Source: Acidobacteria bacterium UBA2999 (GTDB taxonomy: Bacteria; Acidobacteriota; Vicinamibacteria; Vicinamibacterales; UBA2999). Taken from it: a stretch of 19,665 nt of DNA. Below are positions 1 to 7,582 of the stretch, in pieces; position 1 is the stretch's first letter, and the number at the start of each line of letters is the position of its first letter. Made by a program: the position numbers and the translations under genes. Below the pieces are notes generated by a model. That model saw nothing but the letters and a program-made list of their open reading frames with translations. It was not told the origin of the DNA and searched no databases. The stretch covers positions 31,960 through 51,624 of the forward strand of contig DDZV01000012.1 in the NCBI GenBank assembly GCA_002346475.1, in the 5' to 3' direction.

Positions 1-48
1 GCAGCCTTTCGGTCTGGTCTCGCACCTTGGAAACGAGAAGATTCCTAG
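1..48 (+). CDS. C-terminal end of probable MrpG (partial)
   Basis: Frame 1 is open from the left edge to a TAG at 46-48 and gives the tail AAFRSGLAPWKREDS. A basic, Ala-rich tail of this kind is usual at the end of Mrp antiporter subunit G, and G commonly precedes the MbhD-like subunit in operons with a split MrpA. Only 15 residues are visible, so the call rests on context and on a weak resemblance. The next gene's ATG lies 2 bases after this stop. Confidence 0.5.
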   Translation, partial: AAFRSGLAPWKREDS

Positions 49-50
49 TT

Positions 51-296
51 ATGCACTACTCGATGTCAATAGCATTCCTTGTGCTCCTAGTAGTCTGTGC
101 TATCGCAGCGCTAACCGTGCGTCAGCTTATTTCTGCCGTTGTAATTTTTGGCGTGTTTAGCTTTTTTTCAGCGATCTTCTTTGCAACACTCGGCGCACTT
201 GATGTGGCTTTCACTGAGGCTGCTGTAGGCGCAGCTGTGACTACAGTTTTCTTTGTAAGCGCTCTTTTTCGAACACGTAAACACGAGAGTCAATGA
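51..296 (+). CDS. Mrp antiporter MbhD-like subunit (DUF4040)
   Basis: This 81-residue membrane protein has about three hydrophobic helices. It matches the short MbhD-type domain that forms part of the C-terminus of MrpA in classical Mrp antiporters and is a separate gene in split-MrpA operons. Residues 51-70 (DVAFTEAAVGAAVTTVFFVS) carry the family's conserved helix with an acidic residue, Glu56, followed by small residues. It would sit in the membrane arm of the antiporter and help couple Na+ and H+ movement. I chose the ATG at 51, two bases after the preceding stop; a TTG at 27 in the same frame would overlap the upstream gene by 22 bases and has no clear ribosome binding site. The stop overlaps the next start as ATGA. 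Confidence 0.85.
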   Translation: MHYSMSIAFLVLLVVCAIAALTVRQLISAVVIFGVFSFFSAIFFATLGALDVAFTEAAVGAAVTTVFFVSALFRTRKHESQ

Positions 297-1030
297 AAAA
301 AACTGCTGGACTTATTCTCATTATCGCGGCAGTAATTCTCTTTCGAGCCGTAGATGCTCTTCCAACGATTGGGAACCCACAATCTCCATCGGCAACACAC
401 GTGTCACCACGATATATTGAAGATGGTCCCAAAGAAACTGGTGCAGCTAATATGGTTACTGGAGTTCTTGCAGATTATCGAGGCTTCGACACACTTGGCG
501 AAACAACCGTTATCTTTACAGCTGGGCTTGCATGCTTACTTCTTCTAGGTGCAACGTGGCCCAATAGGCATGCTCAGCCAGGCTCAATGGAATGGCCGTT
601 TGGCAGTGCTGTCCTTGAAGCAGCAATCAGATTTTCAACTCCATTTATGCTTTTGTTTGCCACCTATGTTGTGATCCACGGTCACGATACACCCGGTGGA
701 GGCTTCCAAGGTGGGGTGCTCTATGCAACGACACTAATTCTCATAAAACTGACTCGAGGCACGAGTATTAAATGGGCGCCGTCTCCGCAACGTGCATTGT
801 TGATTGCCTCATCCGGAGTTGCTCTCTTTTCAGGTATTGGTTTCGTTAGTCTTTTTTTGGGGGGTTCTTACCTTGATTATGGCGTTCTTCCACTTCCCTT
901 TTCGCCATCAACTATACGAACTATTGGAACACTTGGTATAGAAATTGGTGTGGCACTGACAGTTACTGGCGTGCTCCTGCTTGTTTTTGAAATGCTGACT
1001 GCTTGGCACGAAAAAGAGGACCTTCAATGA
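293..1030 (+). CDS. mrpB: Mrp antiporter subunit B with N-terminal MbhE-like domain
   Basis: This 245-residue membrane protein has two parts. Residues 1-90 resemble the MbhE segment found at the end of MrpA, with DYRGFDTLGE at 61-70. Residues about 105-245 are a MnhB/MrpB domain with the family signature GHDTPGGGFQGG at 130-141 and four hydrophobic helices. MrpB is an essential membrane subunit of the multi-subunit Na+/H+ antiporter. Stand-alone MrpB in Bacillus is about 140 residues, so the extra length is the MrpA-derived piece. The ATG overlaps the preceding stop by 4 bases and the stop overlaps mrpC in the same way, which implies translational coupling. Confidence 0.9.
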   Translation: MKKTAGLILIIAAVILFRAVDALPTIGNPQSPSATHVSPRYIEDGPKETGAANMVTGVLADYRGFDTLGETTVIFTAGLACLLLLGATWPNRHAQPGSMEWPFGSAVLEAAIRFSTPFMLLFATYVVIHGHDTPGGGFQGGVLYATTLILIKLTRGTSIKWAPSPQRALLIASSGVALFSGIGFVSLFLGGSYLDYGVLPLPFSPSTIRTIGTLGIEIGVALTVTGVLLLVFEMLTAWHEKEDLQ

Positions 1031-1395
1031 GTACGAATTGGATCTACCTTCATTACTGGTTATCTGTAACTCTGTTCCTGGTGGGAATCTATGGAATGCT
1101 TATCAAGCCAAATCTAATCAGGAAACTGATGGCGATGAATATCTTGCAAGTCGCAGTGATTATTTTTTTCATCACGATTGCGGTCAAAGATCAAGCAACC
1201 GTACCCATAGCACAAGCCCATGATCAGGCAATTCTTAGTAGTCACTATATTAATCCTTTACCACACGCCCTCATGCTTACAGCTATTGTTGTTAGTATCA
1301 GCACAACAGGAGTAGCACTCGCACTTGCAGTGCGGATTCACCGAAGATACGGCACGCTTGAAGAGACCGAACTGCTTAGCAAACTTCGAGAATAA
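1027..1395 (+). CDS. mrpC: Mrp antiporter subunit C (NuoK-like)
   Basis: This 122-residue protein has three transmembrane helices and belongs to the MnhC/MrpC family, which is homologous to NuoK of complex I. The stretch IYGMLIKPNLIRKLMAMNI at residues 21-39 is the typical first loop and start of helix 2. The usual length is 110-125 residues. The ATG at 1027 sits in an ATGA overlap with mrpB and has GAGGA six bases upstream; a TTG at 1003 in the same frame is less likely. MrpC forms part of the membrane interface between the A/B/G subunits and the D subunit. Its stop overlaps the next ATG by one base. Confidence 0.92.
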   Translation: MSTNWIYLHYWLSVTLFLVGIYGMLIKPNLIRKLMAMNILQVAVIIFFITIAVKDQATVPIAQAHDQAILSSHYINPLPHALMLTAIVVSISTTGVALALAVRIHRRYGTLEETELLSKLRE

Positions 1396-2870
1396 TGAAA
1401 CATCTCCCTGCACTCCTAGTTGTACTACCACTATTTTCGGCTGCACTCATACCCCTCATTGCAGCCCTAACACCTAAGTTCGCACGCCTTAGTGTACTGC
1501 TAGTAATGGTTGCGGTACATATAGGTGCATGGCTAACACTTAAACAAGTACTCGATGTTGGCGCTTGGAATTATGCTTTCGGTGGCTGGCCAGCGCCCTT
1601 TGGAATTGAATATGTCGTTGATGCGCTAAGTGGAAGCTTGGCTGTCCTTATCTCCCTATTAGCTATTCTTACCACTATCTACTCGCAAGGGTTACGCCAA
1701 CCAAACACTACTCTTCGATCCGGTGTATTTGAAGCTCTCTTTCTTCTATTGCTAGCAGGGCTCCTCGGCATCGTGCTAACAGGTGACATGTTTAATCTCT
1801 ATGTGTTTATTGAAATCTCTTCCCTTGCCGCGTATCCACTTTTGGCATCTGGCAACAGTCGAGGAGTCGTTGCTACATTTCGCTATCTCTTGATTAGTAC
1901 GATTGCTGCCTCCTTTTACTTGCTTGGGACAGGTTTCCTGTACTCAATGACTGGCACCCTCAATATGGCAGATATGGCCAACCAACTTGAACTGAATCCA
2001 GGGGGACCAGCTTTAGCGGCCGCTATAGCCTTTATCGTTGTAGGGCTTTCAATCAAACTAGCACTCTTTCCAGTTCACGGATGGCTACCAGATGTCTACA
2101 CTTATGCCCCAACTCCAGTGATTGGTTTTGTTGCTGCAGTAATGACTAAAGTTAGCGCCTATGCCCTGTTTCGAATTCTTTATTTCGTACTCAATGGTCA
2201 TGGGATTACCACCAAAGCCCTTGAAACACTTGGATGGATTGCTGGGCTTGGAATTCTGGCAGGCTCATTAATGGCACTTGTGCAAAAGGATGTTCGCCGA
2301 ATCTTGGCATATTCAAGCATTAGCCAACTTGGCTATATTGTCCTCGGTTTTGCTATTGGAAATACGTGGGCCCTCACTGGCGCTCTTCTCCATGTCATCA
2401 ACCATGCAGTTATTAAGAGCTGTCTCTTTTTAACAGCTGGTGCATGCCAATGGAAAACAGGTGCCACAAGGGTAGCTGAATATGCTTCGCTTGGGCGCCG
2501 ACTACCCATCACCATAGGAGCTCTTACAGTCTCAGCTATTGCAATTGTTGGGTTACCTCCAACTGCTGGCTTCTTCAGCAAGTGGTACCTTGCAGTCGGA
2601 ATCTTGCAAGCTGGGAATTGGTCTTTCTTAATTATCCTTATCCTGAGCAGCCTACTAAGCGCTGCGTACTTTTACCGCATCGTTGAACAAGCGTACTTTG
2701 GGCCAGCAGACACTGCTTATTTGCAGAATCAAACATCTGGAAAATTAGAATTGCCAGTAGCGATGTTAAGCCCAATCGTACTGTTAGCAGTAGGTGCTGT
2801 TCTTTTAGGTATATTTAATCAGCAAATTGTAGCTTCTGTTATTACGAAGGCTTTACCAATACTGCCTTAA
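1395..2870 (+). CDS. mrpD: Mrp antiporter subunit D, first copy
   Basis: This 491-residue polytopic membrane protein belongs to the NuoL/M/N-MrpD proton-channel family and has the normal MrpD length. The key charged residues are present: Glu140 in FNLYVFIEISSLAAYPLL (helix 5), Lys221 in IKLALFPVHGWLPD (helix 7), His228, Lys252 in helix 8 and Lys341 in the INHAVIKS helix. In MrpD and NuoM these residues form the proton path. Of the three D-like proteins in this operon, this one is closest to canonical MrpD. It follows mrpC with a 1-base overlap. An 18-base gap then separates it from the second D-like gene. Confidence 0.93.
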   Translation: MKHLPALLVVLPLFSAALIPLIAALTPKFARLSVLLVMVAVHIGAWLTLKQVLDVGAWNYAFGGWPAPFGIEYVVDALSGSLAVLISLLAILTTIYSQGLRQPNTTLRSGVFEALFLLLLAGLLGIVLTGDMFNLYVFIEISSLAAYPLLASGNSRGVVATFRYLLISTIAASFYLLGTGFLYSMTGTLNMADMANQLELNPGGPALAAAIAFIVVGLSIKLALFPVHGWLPDVYTYAPTPVIGFVAAVMTKVSAYALFRILYFVLNGHGITTKALETLGWIAGLGILAGSLMALVQKDVRRILAYSSISQLGYIVLGFAIGNTWALTGALLHVINHAVIKSCLFLTAGACQWKTGATRVAEYASLGRRLPITIGALTVSAIAIVGLPPTAGFFSKWYLAVGILQAGNWSFLIILILSSLLSAAYFYRIVEQAYFGPADTAYLQNQTSGKLELPVAMLSPIVLLAVGAVLLGIFNQQIVASVITKALPILP

Positions 2871-2888
2871 TATATTTAGAAACTAGAC

Positions 2889-4403
2889 GTGTCAGAATCA
2901 TTGATTGATTTACTAATATCCCAACGTCCCCTTGTGGCTGTTCTAGTCTCTCTTGCAGTCATCCCGTTGATCCTATGCAGTCAACGACGACCAAACTTAC
3001 GGGAAGGATGGACGTTAACGGCTGCCTTTGTAAAGTTCGCAATCATTGTTTCAATGATCGCTCAAGTAACGAGTGGAAAAATCTTAGAAACATCTCCACT
3101 ACTCTTAGCTCCTGGCATCAAGCTGTACCTTCGAGTTGACGCGTTTGGACTTCTTTTTGCTATCGTTGCATCAGGCCTTTGGTTACTCACATCTCTCTAT
3201 TCAATTGGCTACATGCGACGTGGACAATACACGAATCAAACAAGCTACTTTGTAAGTTTTGCAATTTGTCTGTCAGCAACAATTGGGATCGCGTTCGCTG
3301 GGAACCTTCTTACCTTTTTTATCTTTTACGAAATCCTAACACTAGCAACTTATCCGCTGGTCATACATCGTCAGACCCCCGAGGCTTTGGCCTCTGGAAA
3401 AAAATACCTTGCCTATACTCTTGGCGCTGGACAAATATTTCTTCTTGCAATTCTCTGGATCGAAGTCATTGCCCCAGGATCAAGTTTTACACCAGGTGGA
3501 TTTCTGCATGATCACGTGAACTCTGGTGTACTTCCATTTATATTTTTACTATTCATGATTGGTACTGGTGTGAAGGCAGGAATCATGCCTCTCCACGGCT
3601 GGCTTCCGGCTGCCATGGTCGCACCAACACCTGTTAGCGCACTTCTACATGCTGTCGCTGTTGTGAAGGCTGGAGTCTTTGGTGTAGTAAGAATTGTTGG
3701 TTACGTATTTGGAACGGAGACACTTCGAATAATTAATGTTGATGTTGTACTGGCTACAATTGCTGCAATAAGCATCCTCCTAGCGTCAATTCGAGCACTT
3801 GGTGAAATGAACTTAAAACGTCGCCTCGCATATTCAACCCTAGGACAACTCTCGTACATCGTACTTGGAGCTGCGCTTGGTTCAGTAACTGCCATAATGG
3901 GTGCAATGTTTCATATTGCCGCACACGCGGTGATGAAGATCACACTGTTCTTCTGTGCAGGTTCTATTGATATCGCAACTAAACGTACTGAAATTAAAGA
4001 TCTTGGAGGGCTTGGACGGTCCATGCCCATAACAATAGGAGCCTTCACGATCGGTGCAGCTGGCCTCACAGGACTGCCACTGCTTGTGGGCTTTATTGGA
4101 AAATGGAATATTGGACTTGGAGCACTTGATGCTGATTTAGGAATATTTATCGCGGTTCTCTTAATTAGTGGAGTGCTGAACTTTGCCTATTTCTTCCCAA
4201 TTCTTCATACAGCCTTTTACGGACACAGTAATTTAAAACCAGGAAAAGAACCTGGCATTGCAATCGTTGGGCCTCTTGTCCTTACTGCTCTCCTAACTAT
4301 TATTTTAGGTATTGCACCAAATGCTGGCCTCGAACTCTATAGCCTTGCCAGCCAGGCAGCGCAAGATGTAGCAACCCCTGTTGTTGCTCAGGAGTGGCCA
4401 TGA
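2889..4403 (+). CDS. Mrp antiporter D-like proton-channel subunit, second copy
   Basis: This 504-residue polytopic membrane protein of the MrpD/NuoN/NuoM family is clearly diverged from the first D copy. Its helix-5 acid is Glu148 in FFIFYEILTLATYPL, its helix-7 base is Lys229 in GVKAGIMPLHGWLP, with His236 after it, and Lys260 and Lys350 mark the later helices. All the residues needed for proton transfer are therefore kept. The start is GTG without a clear Shine-Dalgarno sequence, 18 bases after the first mrpD; no better start lies nearby. Operons with several D-type subunits are known in bacteria with split MrpA, where the copies probably replace the large N-terminal part of MrpA. The stop overlaps the next ATG by 4 bases. 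Confidence 0.9.
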   Translation: MSESLIDLLISQRPLVAVLVSLAVIPLILCSQRRPNLREGWTLTAAFVKFAIIVSMIAQVTSGKILETSPLLLAPGIKLYLRVDAFGLLFAIVASGLWLLTSLYSIGYMRRGQYTNQTSYFVSFAICLSATIGIAFAGNLLTFFIFYEILTLATYPLVIHRQTPEALASGKKYLAYTLGAGQIFLLAILWIEVIAPGSSFTPGGFLHDHVNSGVLPFIFLLFMIGTGVKAGIMPLHGWLPAAMVAPTPVSALLHAVAVVKAGVFGVVRIVGYVFGTETLRIINVDVVLATIAAISILLASIRALGEMNLKRRLAYSTLGQLSYIVLGAALGSVTAIMGAMFHIAAHAVMKITLFFCAGSIDIATKRTEIKDLGGLGRSMPITIGAFTIGAAGLTGLPLLVGFIGKWNIGLGALDADLGIFIAVLLISGVLNFAYFFPILHTAFYGHSNLKPGKEPGIAIVGPLVLTALLTIILGIAPNAGLELYSLASQAAQDVATPVVAQEWP

Positions 4404-4624
4404 CACGAGCCTATTGGTTGATCTTGATCGGTGCGCTCTCTCTCATAGTTCTAGAGTACGCCACAATGACTCCTCATTCGGAGTCATTGTCCTTAGGACA
4501 CCAGGTAGTAGGGTTTAACTTGTTCTATGGATTAGGAGGGTGTCTCTCTATCGTCATCATTGCAAAATGTCTTGGAATCTTCATACAGAAACCAGATAAG
4601 AACTCAAAAGAGGACGCTCCCTAG
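4400..4624 (+). CDS. small two-helix membrane protein of the antiporter operon
   Basis: This 74-residue protein has hydrophobic segments at about residues 5-24 and 37-61 and a charged C-terminal tail (KPDKNSKEDAP). I do not recognise a family. Its reality is supported by tight packing: the ATG overlaps the previous stop as ATGA, AGGAG lies five bases upstream, and the TAG overlaps the next GTG by one base. A GTG at 4394 in the same frame is possible but less likely, because it overlaps the ribosome binding site. Its position between two proton-channel subunits suggests an accessory or assembly subunit of the antiporter (inference). An 11-bp inverted repeat lies inside the gene, in the stretch coding for the loop between the two helices. 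Confidence 0.75.
   Translation: MTRAYWLILIGALSLIVLEYATMTPHSESLSLGHQVVGFNLFYGLGGCLSIVIIAKCLGIFIQKPDKNSKEDAP
4463..4490 (+). repeat. 11-bp perfect inverted repeat inside the small membrane gene
   Basis: ACAATGACTCC at 4463-4473 is exactly complementary to GGAGTCATTGT at 4480-4490, with a 6-base loop. In mRNA it would form a stable hairpin. A second inverted repeat (TGTCC-TTA-GGACA, 4488-4500) overlaps its 3' arm, so the two could be alternative structures. No run of T follows, so it is not a standard terminator. Confidence 0.85.
4488..4500 (+). repeat. 5-bp inverted repeat overlapping the larger hairpin
   Basis: TGTCC at 4488-4492 pairs with GGACA at 4496-4500 around a 3-base TTA loop. It shares three bases with the 3' arm of the 11-bp repeat just upstream. 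Taken alone it could be chance. Confidence 0.45.
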
Positions 4625-6309
4625 TGCTTTTTCATCCCGCAATTCTCCTCTTTACAACTGCCCTTGTTATTCCACTGCTACGTGGAAAAACAAGAACAGT
4701 CGCTGTCGTACTGGGTGTCTGTTTAAGCCTTATTTCAACTGCTGCGCTAAAACCTGGCATGTCGTGGAGCGTAAACGTTGCATCAATGCACCTGACTCCA
4801 CTGAAAGTAGACGAACTTAGTTGGCTCTTTGGGATTATTTTCGCCTTGGTCGCTCTCCTTGGAACCATCTATTCAATTCATGCTCATTCAGCTACAGAGC
4901 ATGTTGCTTCTGTGACATATGCAGGATCAGCATTAGGACTAACATTTGCTGGAGACTGGATCACAGCCTTTGCCTTTTGGGAGCTCATGGCTCTCGCGTC
5001 TCTAGTAATCATATGGTCAGGCGGTCAACCTGGCTCCCGTACAGCAGGTTTTAGATACCTCTTTGTACATGCACTTGGTGGATCGCTCTTCTTTGCTGGT
5101 ATCACAATCCATCTTTCGTCTGGTGGAGGACTCGCGATTGCACCACTAACTAATCCAACAACGTCACAGTGGGCGTACGGACTCATCCTTACGGCTGTTT
5201 TAATTAACGCGGCGGTACCACCGTTACATGCATGGCTGACAGATGCATACCCTGAAGCTTCAGTGAGCGGCATGGTCTTTCTAAGCGCTTTCACTACTAA
5301 AGGTGCCGTGTACCTGTTAATTCGTGTGTTTCCAGGATCAGAACTATTAGTTTTAGCTGGAGTTGTTATGGCCCTCTACGGGGTTGTTTATGCTGTGCTT
5401 GAAAATGATATTAGACGTCTGCTCGCATATCACATCATCAGCCAGGTAGGTTACATGGTAGCTGCTGTCGGCATAGGTACAAACCTTGCTCTCAACGGTG
5501 CTGCTGCCCATGCCTTTTGCCACATCCTCTACAAAGCACTCCTACTGATGGGCGCAGGTGCCGTAATAGCGTCTACGGGTCAACGCCGACTTTCAGAACT
5601 TGGCGGCCTCGCAAAATTTATGCCCCTCGTTGTAATCCTATACACTGTAGGAGCTTTTTCAATCTCCGGAGTACCTCTATTTAATGGATTTATAAGCAAG
5701 GCAATGGTGCTCTCAGCTGCAGAGATCGATGGAAGAAGCGCTATTGCTCTCATTCTAACTCTAGCTAGTATTGGCACTTTCTTGCATACCGGATTAAAAC
5801 TACCGTACTTCACATTTTTTACACCTAAACATCAAATCAGCGTTAAAAAGCTTCCTGTAAACATGCTGCTGGCAATGTCTATTACAGCTGGACTCTGTCT
5901 CTTTCTTGGTCTCTATCCAGAGTGGCTGTACACGCATCTTCCCATGCAACCAGTCCTATACGAGCCCTACACAATGAATCATGTAGTTTCTACATTACAG
6001 CTTCTAGTTGGCACTACGGTGGGTTTTTGGTTGCTGCGATCGAAAGTTGGAGGTGCGCCCACGTACTCACTAGACGTAGATGTTTTATACAGGAAGCCAA
6101 CAGTTTTTCTAATGAATAGCTTTGTTACTAGCACGAAAGAATTGGGCCGCTTAAACCAACAAGCGGCTACATACATACTGCAAAAACTAAATGGGTTAGC
6201 AGGAGTTGGACCTGCCTCGGTGCCAGTCTATCTTGAGAGGAACTTGCAACCCCTCAACATAATTGCATTGTTGGTACTACTACTCCTAGTAGTACTCTCC
6301 CTGCTTTGA
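4624..6309 (+). CDS. Mrp antiporter D-like subunit, third copy (lacks helix-7 Lys)
   Basis: This 561-residue polytopic protein belongs to the NuoL/MrpD family but to a separate branch annotated as Na+/H+ antiporter subunit D. The helix-5 acid is kept as Glu120 in FAFWELMALASLVI. The helix-7 Lys of the other copies is replaced by Asn195 in the aligned stretch INAAVPPLHAWLTDAYPEAS, while His202 and Lys226 (AFTTKGAVYLL) are kept. The C-terminal ~120 residues form an amphipathic region and a final helix at about 543-561, longer than in MrpD and somewhat like the NuoL extension. It starts at a GTG overlapping the previous stop by one base, with AGAGGA upstream. It is the last gene of the operon and ends 4 bases before the convergent murA stop. 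Confidence 0.87.
   Translation: MLFHPAILLFTTALVIPLLRGKTRTVAVVLGVCLSLISTAALKPGMSWSVNVASMHLTPLKVDELSWLFGIIFALVALLGTIYSIHAHSATEHVASVTYAGSALGLTFAGDWITAFAFWELMALASLVIIWSGGQPGSRTAGFRYLFVHALGGSLFFAGITIHLSSGGGLAIAPLTNPTTSQWAYGLILTAVLINAAVPPLHAWLTDAYPEASVSGMVFLSAFTTKGAVYLLIRVFPGSELLVLAGVVMALYGVVYAVLENDIRRLLAYHIISQVGYMVAAVGIGTNLALNGAAAHAFCHILYKALLLMGAGAVIASTGQRRLSELGGLAKFMPLVVILYTVGAFSISGVPLFNGFISKAMVLSAAEIDGRSAIALILTLASIGTFLHTGLKLPYFTFFTPKHQISVKKLPVNMLLAMSITAGLCLFLGLYPEWLYTHLPMQPVLYEPYTMNHVVSTLQLLVGTTVGFWLLRSKVGGAPTYSLDVDVLYRKPTVFLMNSFVTSTKELGRLNQQAATYILQKLNGLAGVGPASVPVYLERNLQPLNIIALLVLLLLVVLSLL
6274..6295. repeat. 9-bp perfect inverted repeat at the convergent operon junction
   Basis: GTACTACTA (6274-6282) and TAGTAGTAC (6287-6295) are exact complements with a 4-base loop. 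The repeat lies within the last codons of the third D-like gene, and on the opposite strand it falls just past the murA stop. There is no T run on either side. It could act as a weak two-way terminator or an RNA 3'-end stabiliser, but part of the symmetry may come from repeated Leu/Val codons. Confidence 0.7.
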
Positions 6310-6313
6310 AAAT

Positions 6314-7582
6314 TTATCTTGAATTTTTAGTGACCGAGACCTTGGCACCCAACGCCTGAAGTCGATCTACAAGATGGCCATACCCTCTTTCAACCGTCTC
6401 TAACGGAGTCACATATGTCTGACCATCTGCTGCAAGCCCGGCAGCAATGAGAGCCATCCCTGAGCGAAGATCCCGACTGTCAAGTACGCGCCCGCCACGG
6501 AGTTTAGTTGGACCAGTCACAATTATGCGGTGAGCATCCGTAAGAAAAAGGTCAGCCCCCATGCCACTTAACTGTTCTAATGCAAACAATCGAAGTTCAT
6601 ACATCCAGTCGTGCACAAGTGTGCGTCCATCAGCCTGAGTAGCAAGTACAGTAACTAGACTAACCAGATCACTTGGGAATCCAGGCCAAAGTCCGGTAGT
6701 TATACGTAGGCCAGCCCTTGGTTTTGAGGGTCGAACGGTGAATATGCCATTATCTGTCTCACAGGCTATACCCATTCGCTGTAAAACAGCTGAGACAACC
6801 TCGATGTCCTGCTCCCTGGCACCTGCTATAGATAATTCGCTGCCTGTAATTGCACCAACTACAGCCCAAGATCCTGCATCAATATAATCTCCAGCCAAAT
6901 GGTGTTCAGCTCCAGAAAGCTTTGAGGATCCCGTAATTCGAATAAGCGAGCTCCCGTGACCTGAAATCTCTGCTCCCATCTTGATTAAAAATTCACAAAG
7001 CTCAACAACATGAGGCTCAGTTGCTGCGTGACGGATCTCAGTTGTGCCTGCTATACCAGCAGCCGCTAATAATACTGTCTCTGTTCCAGTGACAGATGCT
7101 TCGTAAAGGTATATTGAAGAAGGATTCAGACCATTATCAGCTTCTAGGCCGTAACCATTCCTGGAAACCCTTCTGGCACCCATTGCTAACAGTGCATCGA
7201 TATGAGTAGAAATAGAACGACGCGCTGGGAAATCACCTCCAGGAGATGCAATCTCTGCTCGACCAAGACGAGCCAGCAAAGGTCCCAGTAAAAGTACAGA
7301 TCCACGTAATCTTCCAACTAATTCTGGGTCTGGATGATGATGCGAAAGAGTTTTTGATCTTATGCGTAGCGTTGTAGTTCCAAGTCCTTCAACCTCAACA
7401 CCCAGATTGATGAGGAGCTTAGCCATAACTTCCACATCGCCAATCCGTGGAATATTCGTTAAAACACATTCTTCTGATGTAAGCATGCAGGCTGCCAATA
7501 AAGGCAACGCTGCATTTTTATTACCTTCTACAGCAACACTTCCTTCAAGTCGATGCCCACCCTCAATTAGAAGTGTCGACAT
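6314..7582 (-). CDS. murA: UDP-N-acetylglucosamine 1-carboxyvinyltransferase, Asp type
   Basis: MurA transfers enolpyruvate from PEP to UDP-GlcNAc in the cytoplasm, the first committed step of peptidoglycan synthesis. The 422 residues are the usual length. Conserved residues seen are Lys22-Asn23 (EGNKNAALP), Arg93, the catalytic Asp305 in PGFPSDLVS, and the C-terminal DLRSGMALIAAGLA and ERGYGHLVDRL motifs. In the flexible active-site loop PGGDFPARRS, Asp117 stands where E. coli has Cys115; Asp versions occur in Mycobacterium and Chlamydia and do not react with fosfomycin. The ATG follows the murB stop with no gap, and AAGGA lies ten bases upstream. It is the last gene of the recycling operon. 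Confidence 0.96.
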   Translation of the reverse strand: MSTLLIEGGHRLEGSVAVEGNKNAALPLLAACMLTSEECVLTNIPRIGDVEVMAKLLINLGVEVEGLGTTTLRIRSKTLSHHHPDPELVGRLRGSVLLLGPLLARLGRAEIASPGGDFPARRSISTHIDALLAMGARRVSRNGYGLEADNGLNPSSIYLYEASVTGTETVLLAAAGIAGTTEIRHAATEPHVVELCEFLIKMGAEISGHGSSLIRITGSSKLSGAEHHLAGDYIDAGSWAVVGAITGSELSIAGAREQDIEVVSAVLQRMGIACETDNGIFTVRPSKPRAGLRITTGLWPGFPSDLVSLVTVLATQADGRTLVHDWMYELRLFALEQLSGMGADLFLTDAHRIIVTGPTKLRGGRVLDSRDLRSGMALIAAGLAADGQTYVTPLETVERGYGHLVDRLQALGAKVSVTKNSR

